Shown: positions 1-5,796 of the stretch, piece by piece
How the letters are laid out: each line of letters begins with the position of its first letter
How positions within the stretch are numbered: the stretch's first letter is position 1
Made by a program: the position numbers and the translations under genes
Notes under the pieces: generated by a model
What the model saw: the letters and a program-made list of their open reading frames with translations, nothing else
What the model was told of the DNA's origin: nothing
Database searches by the model: none
NCBI GenBank assembly: GCA_934462885.1
Contig: CAKSJC010000111.1
Span: 1 to 5,933, forward strand
Direction: 5' to 3'
Length of the DNA: 5,933 bases
Source: an uncultured Eubacteriales bacterium
GTDB taxonomy: Bacteria > Bacillota > Clostridia > Oscillospirales > CAG-272

Positions 1-109
1 GAATATCGTCGTAAACACATTCCCCATAGTCGCCGAGTTCGAGTTGTTTATTGAAATAAAATCCCGCAAGCTCGAGATTGTCGAGAAAGAAAAAATTAGC
101 CCCGAGTCC
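1..109 (-). pseudogene. Solute-binding-protein-like fragment in inverted orientation
   Basis: Read on the minus strand from about 109 to 2, one frame is fully open and contains GLGANFFFLDNLELAGFYFN followed by KQLELGDYGECVYDDI. This matches the part of clostridial solute-binding proteins where '...FFNK.L.....L...YD.V' precedes the 'GKWT' segment, and it uses the CTC leucine codons seen in the gene to the right. In a normal gene this part lies roughly 80-110 residues before the VYNERS segment, on the same strand. Here it lies directly next to it on the opposite strand, meeting near an 8-bp palindrome GTTATAAC at 110-117. It is either a real local inversion or a fold-back chimera of the library or assembly. 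The junction position is approximate. Confidence 0.5.
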
Positions 110-766
110 GTTATAACCGTCTATAACGAACGCTCGCTCAAGCTCGCCGATTATCTCGCCGAAATATTTAACGGCCGTTATACGTACCTCGGTTTTGAAG
201 AACTTACCACAGAAGGTGCGGCAACCGAGGCAATGCTTACCAACTTCACAAACGGCAGGTCGATCTTTATCGGCGGTCAGTCTCTCGGAAGTCTTGAAAA
301 CAGCGAACTGAGAAACTATTCCGACAACATCGGCGTTGTTCCGCTTCCGAAAATGGATGAATCCGACAGATATGTTACAGCGGTTCACGATACTACCGAA
401 GTCGGATTCATTCCGATTACGTCAAGCGTGAATAATCTTGACTTCATTTCGGCGGTTGCAGAAGTTCTCTGCCGCGAAACAGGAAAGAACGTTATGCCCG
501 CTTACTACGAATCCGCTCTAAAAATCAAATATACCAGAGATAAGACGTCCGCAGAAATGGTCGATCTTATACACGATAACATAGGAAATACTTTCGCTCT
601 CGCATGGTCGCAGGCTCTCGGTCAGGTGTTCATGCAAGCTACGTTCTATCCCGCAGCAACAGGCGGAGACTTCACCTCATCCTATAAGTCAATTCAGCGC
701 CTTGTAAACAGACAGCTCCAAGCGACGATCGAAACCTTTGAAGAACGCAAAGCTGAAGAACAGTAA
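2..766 (+). CDS. Extracellular solute-binding protein (ABC transporter, family 1 type), 3' part only
   Basis: This is the C-terminal part of a substrate-binding lipoprotein for an ABC importer, probably for a carbohydrate; the substrate cannot be told. The frame is open from the left edge to TAA at 764-766. Family-like features are a VYNERSLKLADYLAEIF helix, an NGRSIF segment, the NIGVVPLPKMDESDRYV block (compare the usual 'GI.P.PKYDE...Y'), an HDTTEVGFIPIT strand, PAYYESALKIKYTRD, then SAEMVDLI and a final charged helix. Signal peptide and lipobox would lie upstream and are not present. A TTG at 44 could be taken as a start, but no ribosome binding site precedes it and the family requires a long N-terminal part, so I treat the gene as 5'-partial. 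Residues encoded before about position 110 do not resemble the family in this frame, whereas the opposite strand there does (see the separate entry). Family assignment is from recognisable motifs, not a search. Confidence 0.75.
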   Translation, partial: NIVVNTFPIVAEFELFIEIKSRKLEIVEKEKISPESVITVYNERSLKLADYLAEIFNGRYTYLGFEELTTEGAATEAMLTNFTNGRSIFIGGQSLGSLENSELRNYSDNIGVVPLPKMDESDRYVTAVHDTTEVGFIPITSSVNNLDFISAVAEVLCRETGKNVMPAYYESALKIKYTRDKTSAEMVDLIHDNIGNTFALAWSQALGQVFMQATFYPAATGGDFTSSYKSIQRLVNRQLQATIETFEERKAEEQ

Positions 767-797
767 TTTACGCTTCCGCAAATTTTTTCATCATACT

Positions 798-847
798 AAA
801 CAAAAGATATATCCGATGCGCCGGCGCATCGGATATATCTTTTGTTT
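798..847. terminator. Intrinsic terminator, perfect 50-bp palindrome, potentially bidirectional
   Basis: Two 25-base arms (798-822 and 823-847) are exact reverse complements with no spacer, centred on GCGCCGGCGC. Folded as RNA it gives a very long stem with a forced 4-nt CCGG loop. The right side of the stem ends in CTTTTGTTTTTG, a U-rich tail; the left side begins AAACAAAAG, giving the same tail on the other strand. It starts 31 bases after the solute-binding protein stop codon, the expected place for its terminator. No minus-strand gene needs it from the right. Confidence 0.88.
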
Positions 848-1043
848 TTGAAATTTATTTGTGTACCGTCATTCGCCGGCATGGATTTTTATAGATTATT
901 ATAAAAATGACAAGTTGTTATCATTTTTTCAGCCGTACAACAGAGTGTTTTTTCTTTCTGTTACATATTGAATAAGAAGTAACGGGATTTTCGTCAAATA
1001 AGCATTTTCCGGCACATCCGTCTTCTCCGATTTAAACGTGAAT

Positions 1044-1064
1044 TTTTCGTAAATCTTACGAAAA
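1044..1064. promoter_or_regulatory. Operator-like inverted repeat upstream of the ppdK promoter
   Basis: TTTTCGTAA (1044-1052) and TTACGAAAA (1056-1064) are perfect 9-base inverted arms separated by ATC. The site ends 34 bases before the extended -10 element, so it lies at or just upstream of the -35 region, where a dimeric transcription factor could act. It has no GC-rich stem or following T-run of a terminator. The binding protein is unknown; the regulatory role is inference from symmetry and position. Confidence 0.4.
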
Positions 1065-1098
1065 TTGATTTTTTTGAGTAGATATTTGGCAAAATATA

Positions 1099-1107
1099 TG
1101 TTATAAT
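1099..1107 (+). promoter_or_regulatory. Extended -10 promoter of ppdK
   Basis: TGTTATAAT is a consensus TATAAT (1102-1107) with the upstream TG of an extended -10 box. The best -35-like hexamer, TTGAGT at 1074-1079, is 22 bases upstream, too far for a normal spacer, and the hexamer at the ideal distance is poor. The extended -10 may compensate. Transcription would begin near 1114, giving a leader of roughly 95 bases before the ppdK ATG. It is the only strong sigma-A-like -10 in this gap. Confidence 0.6.
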
Positions 1108-1130
1108 ATTCAGTGCGAAACTGTATGTAT

Positions 1131-1152
1131 GCCGAAAAGCACTATTTTCGGC
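1131..1152 (+). promoter_or_regulatory. Leader hairpin in the ppdK 5' untranslated region
   Basis: GCCGAAAA (1131-1138) and TTTTCGGC (1145-1152) form a perfect 8-bp stem with a 6-nt GCACTA loop, about 17 bases after the predicted transcription start. It is not followed by a U-run, so it is not an obvious terminator. A related stretch, GTATGCC followed by five A residues, recurs at 1168-1179, close to the GTATGCCGAAAA at 1127-1138, and could offer an alternative pairing partner for the TTTTCGGC arm. mRNA stability or regulation are possible roles; neither is shown. Confidence 0.4.
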
Positions 1153-1196
1153 GTTACAAGCGGTCAAGTATGCCAAAAATATATTTAAATAAATGC

Positions 1197-1202
1197 GGAG
1201 GT
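1197..1202 (+). promoter_or_regulatory. Ribosome binding site deciding the ppdK start
   Basis: GGAGGT lies 8 bases before ATG 1211. An in-frame ATG at 1193 lies upstream of this site and has no Shine-Dalgarno sequence of its own, so 1211 is the real start. The product then begins MSKKYVYLF, matching the usual start of this family. Confidence 0.85.
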
Positions 1203-1210
1203 ACATTTTA

Positions 1211-3838
1211 ATGTCCAAAAAGTATGTATACCTGTTCTCCGAAGGAAACGCAAATATGCGTGAACTCCTCGGCGGCAAGGGTGCGAACCTCGCTGAAATG
1301 ACAGGTCTCGGTCTCCCCGTTCCTCAGGGTTTCACTATTACCACAGAGGCTTGCACTCAGTATTACGAAGACGGCAAGCAGATTAACGATGATATCCAGG
1401 CTCAGATCATGGAATATATCGACAAAATGGAAAAGATCACGGGTAAAAAGTTCGGGGACCACGAGAATCCTCTTCTCGTATCCGTTCGTTCCGGTGCAAG
1501 AGCATCCATGCCCGGTATGATGGACACTATCCTCAACCTCGGTCTTAACGAAGAAGTTGTCGAAGTTATGGCAAAGAAGTCCGGAAACCCCAGATGGGCT
1601 TACGACTGTTACAGAAGATTCATCCAGATGTATTCCGACGTTGTTATGGAAGTCGGAAAGAAATACTTTGAACAGCTCATCGACAAGATGAAGGAAGAAA
1701 AGGGAGTTACTTTCGACGTTGACCTTACCGCCGACGACCTCAAGAATCTTGCTAACCAGTTCAAAGCAGAATACAAAGAAAAGATCGGCGTAGATTTCCC
1801 CTCCGATCCTAAAGAACAGCTTATGGGCGCTATCAAAGCGGTATTCCGTTCTTGGGACAACCCCAGAGCTAACGTATACAGACGTGACAACGATATTCCG
1901 TACTCTTGGGGTACCGCTGTAAACGTACAGATGATGGCATTCGGTAATATGGGCGACGACTGCGGTACAGGCGTTGCTTTCACACGCGATCCCGCAACAG
2001 GCGAAAAACATCTCATGGGCGAGTTCCTTACAAACGCTCAGGGCGAAGACGTTGTTGCCGGCGTTCGTACTCCTATGCCTATCGCTCAGATGGCTGAAAA
2101 GTTCCCGGAAGCTTTCGATGAATTCAAGAAAGTTTGCTCCATCCTCGAAAACCACTATCACGATATGCAGGACATGGAATTTACCGTTGAACACGGAAAG
2201 CTCTTTATGCTCCAGACAAGAAACGGTAAGAGAACCGCTCCCGCTGCCCTTAAGATTGCCTGCGACCTCGTTGACGAAGGAATGAAGACAGAGCAGGAAG
2301 CAGTTCTTATGATTGATCCGAGAAACCTTGACACTCTTCTCCATCCGCAGTTCGACGCTAAGGCTCTTAAGAAGGCTGTTCCCATGGGCAAAGGACTCGG
2401 CGCGTCTCCCGGAGCAGCTTGCGGTAAGATCGTATTTACCGCTGACGACGCTGAAGCTTGGAAGGCAAGAGGCGAAAAAGTAGTTCTCGTAAGACTTGAA
2501 ACATCTCCCGAAGATATCACAGGTATGAAAGCCGCTCAGGGTATCCTCACGGTTCGCGGCGGTATGACATCTCACGCAGCCGTTGTTGCCCGCGGTATGG
2601 GTACTTGCTGTGTTTCCGGCTGCGGCGATATCAAGATGGATGAAGAAAACAAGAATTTCACTCTCGCAGGAAAAACTTTCCACGAGGGCGATTACATCTC
2701 CATAGACGGTTCCACAGGTAACATCTATGACGGAATCATCCCGACCGTTGACGCTACCATCGCAGGAGAATTCGGCAGAATCATGGCATGGGCCGACAAG
2801 TACAGAAAGCTTAAAGTTCGTACCAACGCCGACACTCCCCGTGACGCAAAGAAAGCTCGTGAACTCGGCGCTGAAGGTATAGGTCTCTGCCGTACAGAGC
2901 ATATGTTCTTCGAGGCTGACAGAATCGCCGCTTTCCGCGAAATGATCTGCGCCGACACTGTTGAAGAAAGAGAAGTTGCTCTTGAAAAGATTCTTCCCTA
3001 CCAGCAGAACGACTTTGAAGCTCTCTATGAAGCTCTCGAGGGCGCTCCCGTTTGCATCAGATTCCTTGATCCCCCGCTTCATGAGTTCGTTCCCACCGAA
3101 GAAGACGATATCAAACTGCTTGCCGAAACACAGGGCAAGTCCGTTGAAGCTATAAAGGCTATCATCGCTTCTCTCCATGAGTTCAACCCGATGATGGGTC
3201 ACCGCGGATGCCGTCTCGTTGTAACTTATCCCGAAATCGCAAAGATGCAGACAAAGGCTGTTATCCGTGCGGCAATAAACGTTCAGAAAGCTCATCCCGA
3301 TTGGAACGTTCGTCCCGAGATCATGATTCCGCTTGTAGGAGAAATCAAAGAGCTTAAGTTCGTTAAGAACATCGTAGTTGAAACCGCTGACGCTGAGATC
3401 GCTTCCGCAGGCATTAAGCTTGATTACGAAGTAGGTACGATGATCGAGATTCCGCGCGCAGCTCTCACAGCCGACGAGATCGCAAAGGAAGCCGACTTCT
3501 TCTGCTTCGGTACAAACGACCTCACACAGATGACATACGGCTTCTCACGTGATGACGCCGGAAAGTTCCTTGCAGCTTATTACGACGCGAAGATCTTCGA
3601 AAACGATCCGTTTGCTAAGCTCGACCAGGTAGGCGTCGGAAAACTCATGAAGATGGCTATAAGCTTAGGCAGACCTGTAAATCCGCACCTCCACATCGGT
3701 ATCTGCGGCGAACACGGCGGCGACCCGTCCTCAGTTGAGTTCTGCCACCAGATCGGTCTCGACTACGTTTCATGTTCTCCTTTCAGAGTTCCGATCGCAC
3801 GCCTTGCAGCAGCACAGGCTGCTATTAAACAAAAGTAG
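1211..3838 (+). CDS. ppdK: Pyruvate, phosphate dikinase (EC 2.7.9.1)
   Basis: This cytoplasmic enzyme interconverts ATP + pyruvate + phosphate and AMP + PEP + pyrophosphate; in anaerobes it can run in the glycolytic direction to make ATP or supply PEP. The product is 875 residues, the usual size. The N-terminal ATP-grasp domain (about 1-355) has GGKGANLAEM with Lys23, SVRSGARASMPGMMDT with Arg93, and LQTRNGKRTAP with Arg337. The swivelling phosphohistidine domain (about 400-510) has GGMTSHAAVVARGMG with catalytic His455 at the same number as in C. symbiosum; Thr453 is the position phosphorylated in regulated homologues. The C-terminal TIM barrel (about 520-870) has LGAEGIGLCRTEHMFF, FGTNDLTQMT and GICGEHGGDPSSVEF with the proton-donating Cys832. 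Nothing is broken or missing. Leucine codons are almost all CTC/CTT, as expected of a highly expressed gene. It has its own promoter and terminator, so it is probably monocistronic. The last 76 bases are overlapped antisense by the recombinase frame. Confidence 0.98.
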   Translation: MSKKYVYLFSEGNANMRELLGGKGANLAEMTGLGLPVPQGFTITTEACTQYYEDGKQINDDIQAQIMEYIDKMEKITGKKFGDHENPLLVSVRSGARASMPGMMDTILNLGLNEEVVEVMAKKSGNPRWAYDCYRRFIQMYSDVVMEVGKKYFEQLIDKMKEEKGVTFDVDLTADDLKNLANQFKAEYKEKIGVDFPSDPKEQLMGAIKAVFRSWDNPRANVYRRDNDIPYSWGTAVNVQMMAFGNMGDDCGTGVAFTRDPATGEKHLMGEFLTNAQGEDVVAGVRTPMPIAQMAEKFPEAFDEFKKVCSILENHYHDMQDMEFTVEHGKLFMLQTRNGKRTAPAALKIACDLVDEGMKTEQEAVLMIDPRNLDTLLHPQFDAKALKKAVPMGKGLGASPGAACGKIVFTADDAEAWKARGEKVVLVRLETSPEDITGMKAAQGILTVRGGMTSHAAVVARGMGTCCVSGCGDIKMDEENKNFTLAGKTFHEGDYISIDGSTGNIYDGIIPTVDATIAGEFGRIMAWADKYRKLKVRTNADTPRDAKKARELGAEGIGLCRTEHMFFEADRIAAFREMICADTVEEREVALEKILPYQQNDFEALYEALEGAPVCIRFLDPPLHEFVPTEEDDIKLLAETQGKSVEAIKAIIASLHEFNPMMGHRGCRLVVTYPEIAKMQTKAVIRAAINVQKAHPDWNVRPEIMIPLVGEIKELKFVKNIVVETADAEIASAGIKLDYEVGTMIEIPRAALTADEIAKEADFFCFGTNDLTQMTYGFSRDDAGKFLAAYYDAKIFENDPFAKLDQVGVGKLMKMAISLGRPVNPHLHIGICGEHGGDPSSVEFCHQIGLDYVSCSPFRVPIARLAAAQAAIKQK

Positions 3839-5598
3839 GCTATCGTCCCGTCAGTGGAAAACTGAATAGACCTATCGTATGTACGGTGAGGATGCTCGTC
3901 ATCCTCACCGTATTCTTTTATCTCTACGCCGGCTTTTCCTTTTCTTCCCTCAATAGCGCCGATAATGGCTTGCTTTTTATTCGGTGCGAAGTTCAGATCC
4001 CAACGGTAATGACCGTTATCAACGGGAGTAATGCGGCACACAAATTTCTCAATTATATCGCTGTCGATGGATGGACCGGAAAAGTCGAGCATGGAATCGA
4101 GGGCAGCTTCGATTGCCGTCATATCAAGGGCATCCGTTCCATCATCAAATGCGGAATTTAATCTGCCAAGTTCTTCATTCAAGGCTGCAAGCTCAGTTTC
4201 GGCTTTTTGCCGCAAAGTTTGAAACTGCTCTTTTGAAATCTCACCGTCTGCACGCATGGCGATCAGATTTTCCATTCGTCCCGTTGCCCGGCTGATTTTC
4301 CCTTGCACGGCGGCAATCGTGGCCTTATTTCTGCTTGCGTCCGCTTGATAGCACTCACGGAGCAGTTTATATGCCAGCTTCGCATCTTCCTTTCTGTCCG
4401 CCCAAATGGCTTCAAATATTTTCTTTGCCATAAGGTCGAGCTTCCAGTCGCCAACCATGCGAATATCGCAGTAGCCATCCGTGTCCAAGCCGTTTTTCTC
4501 CCGAAAGCCTTTGCTGCCGTTATTAACTTGGTTGTAGCATTGATAGCCGTAAACCGTATCGCCGCGCTGATTGGTGCGCCACTTGTTTTTGCGGAAAGTT
4601 GAGCCGCAGGAGCAGCGGAGTTTTCGCAACCAAACATCTTGGGATGCCCGCTTACCGTAGGTGCGCTCACCCTTATTGACGATCATTTTTGTCGTTCGGG
4701 TTTTTCGGATTTCCTCACATCGCTTAAAGACTTCTTCAGGGATGATCGGCTCAAAATCGCCCTTTACATAGAGATAAGTGCTTTCGTCAAGGTTTTTGAT
4801 ACGCTTTTGTTCCAGATAGTTATTGCTGTATGATTTCAAATAGCATTTGTACCCCATGTAGGTTGCATTTCTCAAAATGCGGCTGATTTTTGAAACGCTC
4901 CAGCTTACATTACCGTGACCGTCTTTTCTCTGTCGGCGGCAAAGCTCTTTGCAGATTTTTGTTTCGCCCAGTCCCTCCAAATAGAGATCGAAAATCATTC
5001 GGACGGTTTCTGCCTGATCTTCGTTGATTACATAAGTTCCGTTTACACGGTCATAGCCGATGATATTGCCGCTGCCGTACAGCACGCCGTTATCACGACT
5101 GATTTTTTGCCCGGCACGGACACGCTCGGAGATTTTACGGCTTTCCTCTTGCGCAAGGGTCGCCATGATCGTCAGCCGCAGCTCACCATCGCCGTCCATC
5201 GTCCAGATATTATCCTCGACGAAATAGACCTCTACGCCGTAGTTCTTTAATTCTCGTGTCATAACGAGCGTATCAACCGTATTGCGGGCAAAACGGCAAA
5301 CCTCACGGGTGACGATCAGGTCGAAATCTCCTTGCTTTGCGTCCTCGATCATCTGCATAAATGCGGGGCGCTTTTTTGCCTGCGTGCCCGTGATGCCCTC
5401 GTCAATATATTTATCAAGCACCGTCCAGTTCGGGTGGTATTTCGCTTGATCTTCGTACCATTGCATTTGGTTTTCCAAAGCCGCCAACTGCGCCTCGTGC
5501 TCCGTGGATACACGCCCATAGAAAACGGTCTTGCGCTCTTTGTTCCGATCCAAAACGAAAGTGTTTGGAATCTTGAACACCGTATTTGTCTGATACAT
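3763..5598 (-). CDS. Large serine recombinase (site-specific integrase/transposase of a mobile element)
   Basis: This enzyme cuts and rejoins DNA at attachment sites through a covalent phosphoserine link, integrating or excising a mobile element. The product is 611 residues. The resolvase-type catalytic domain (about 23-165) has YGRVST with nucleophile Ser31, the CRFARN arginine motif (Arg102, Arg105) and the helix AQEESRKISERV. The recombinase domain (about 170-290) has IIGYDR, ILRNATYMGY and IIPEEVF. A zinc ribbon has Cys329, Cys331, Cys354 and Cys377. A coiled coil (about 420-485) and C-terminal region follow. I choose ATG 5598 over ATG 5604 because GGAGGT touches the latter but sits 6 bases from the former. 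It is the last gene of a minus-strand operon. Codon use is looser than in ppdK (TTG and CTG leucines, CGC/CGG arginines), which fits transfer. Residues 563-573 come from the ppdK terminator hairpin and 587-611 are antisense to ppdK, so the native C-terminus is uncertain and may depend on the integration site. Confidence 0.93.
   Translation of the reverse strand: MYQTNTVFKIPNTFVLDRNKERKTVFYGRVSTEHEAQLAALENQMQWYEDQAKYHPNWTVLDKYIDEGITGTQAKKRPAFMQMIEDAKQGDFDLIVTREVCRFARNTVDTLVMTRELKNYGVEVYFVEDNIWTMDGDGELRLTIMATLAQEESRKISERVRAGQKISRDNGVLYGSGNIIGYDRVNGTYVINEDQAETVRMIFDLYLEGLGETKICKELCRRQRKDGHGNVSWSVSKISRILRNATYMGYKCYLKSYSNNYLEQKRIKNLDESTYLYVKGDFEPIIPEEVFKRCEEIRKTRTTKMIVNKGERTYGKRASQDVWLRKLRCSCGSTFRKNKWRTNQRGDTVYGYQCYNQVNNGSKGFREKNGLDTDGYCDIRMVGDWKLDLMAKKIFEAIWADRKEDAKLAYKLLRECYQADASRNKATIAAVQGKISRATGRMENLIAMRADGEISKEQFQTLRQKAETELAALNEELGRLNSAFDDGTDALDMTAIEAALDSMLDFSGPSIDSDIIEKFVCRITPVDNGHYRWDLNFAPNKKQAIIGAIEGRKGKAGVEIKEYGEDDEHPHRTYDRSIQFSTDGTIAYFCLIAACAAARRAIGTLKGEHET
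3882..3921 (+). terminator. Intrinsic terminator downstream of ppdK
   Basis: TACGGTGAGGATG (3882-3894) and CATCCTCACCGTA (3900-3912) form a perfect 13-bp stem with a 5-nt CTCGT loop, followed by the T-rich TTCTTTTAT. It starts 43 bases after the ppdK stop. The other side of the stem continues into CATACGATAG on the minus strand, not a U-run, so it works for rightward transcription only. It lies inside the recombinase reading frame (its residues 563-573), so it may have come with the mobile element rather than belonging originally to ppdK. Confidence 0.75.
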
Positions 5599-5604
5599 AA
5601 ACAT

Positions 5605-5610
5605 ACCTCC
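5605..5610 (-). promoter_or_regulatory. Ribosome binding site deciding the recombinase start
   Basis: On the minus strand GGAGGT is directly joined to ATG 5604 with no spacer, too close for initiation, while ATG 5598 is 6 bases away. Translation therefore most likely starts at 5598 with MYQTNTVFKIPN. Confidence 0.75.
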
Positions 5611-5624
5611 TTGGTTTGGTATCT

Positions 5625-5786
5625 TTATTTTACTGCCGGAAGGGCTGAATGTGAAATGTGCGAATCCGTGTGCTTTTTCGCATTGATATAGGTTTGACGG
5701 TTCACAAGCCCTTTTTCAAAGAGGATTTCTATCAGAAGTACGGCGACATGGATTTTATCCTTTTCAATTTTAATTTTTTGCGCCAT
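5625..5786 (-). CDS. Small 53-residue protein upstream of the recombinase, possibly SHOCT-like
   Basis: A 53-codon frame runs from ATG 5786 to TAA 5627-5625. AGGAGG at 5793-5798 lies 6 bases before the ATG, an excellent ribosome binding site, which is why I call this short frame real. The product begins MAQKIKIEKDKIHVAVLLIE and continues ILFEKGLVNRQTYINAKK before a His/Ser-rich tail. It has no signal peptide and no Cys; the pI should be basic. The 'L..L.ekGlv....y..ak' pattern is reminiscent of SHOCT-type short helical domains, but the match is loose. It begins 10 bases after the stop of the preceding gene and ends 26 bases before the recombinase ATG, so the three are probably cotranscribed and translationally coupled. 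A small protein beside a serine recombinase could be a directionality factor; that is only a guess. Confidence 0.72.
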   Translation of the reverse strand: MAQKIKIEKDKIHVAVLLIEILFEKGLVNRQTYINAKKHTDSHISHSALPAVK

Positions 5787-5796
5787 CGTTTTCCTC

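Larger units (their letters stand above)
767..1210. other. Intergenic region between the solute-binding protein gene and ppdK
   Basis: I see no gene in these 444 bases. They hold the terminator palindrome (798-847), then about 190 AT-rich bases without a feature I can support (a weak 9-bp AT-only inverted repeat sits at 885-908), then a compact ppdK control region: inverted repeat 1044-1064, extended -10 element 1099-1107, leader hairpin 1131-1152 and ribosome binding site 1197-1202. The terminator plus a separate promoter means ppdK is transcribed independently of the gene to its left. Confidence 0.7.

Noticed and set aside
44..46. TTG as a true start of the solute-binding protein
   Set aside because: There is no Shine-Dalgarno sequence upstream, the frame stays open to the window edge, and the family needs an N-terminal signal and lobe that a start here would lack.
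885..908. AT-only inverted repeat ATTTTTATA ... TATAAAAAT in the intergenic region
   Set aside because: Nine A/T pairs around a six-base spacer are easily expected by chance in such AT-rich DNA, and it is not placed at a promoter or gene end.
994..1278. A 94-codon minus-strand frame across the ppdK promoter and start
   Set aside because: It overlaps the ppdK promoter, leader and first codons, has no family-like sequence, and is explained as chance opening in AT-rich DNA.
1208..3295. A 695-codon open frame antisense to ppdK
   Set aside because: It is in codon register with ppdK, where antisense stops arise only from TTA, CTA or TCA sense codons. ppdK, with its strong codon bias, avoids these. 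The translation has no recognisable domain, is rich in Ser/Cys/His/Phe, and starts without a ribosome binding site.
3886..4833. Several short plus-strand frames opposite the recombinase gene
   Set aside because: They are antisense shadows of a well-supported recombinase and have no domains of their own.
5332..5691. A 119-codon plus-strand frame covering the recombinase start and part of the small upstream gene
   Set aside because: It is antisense to two genes with good ribosome binding sites, and its translation shows no family features.
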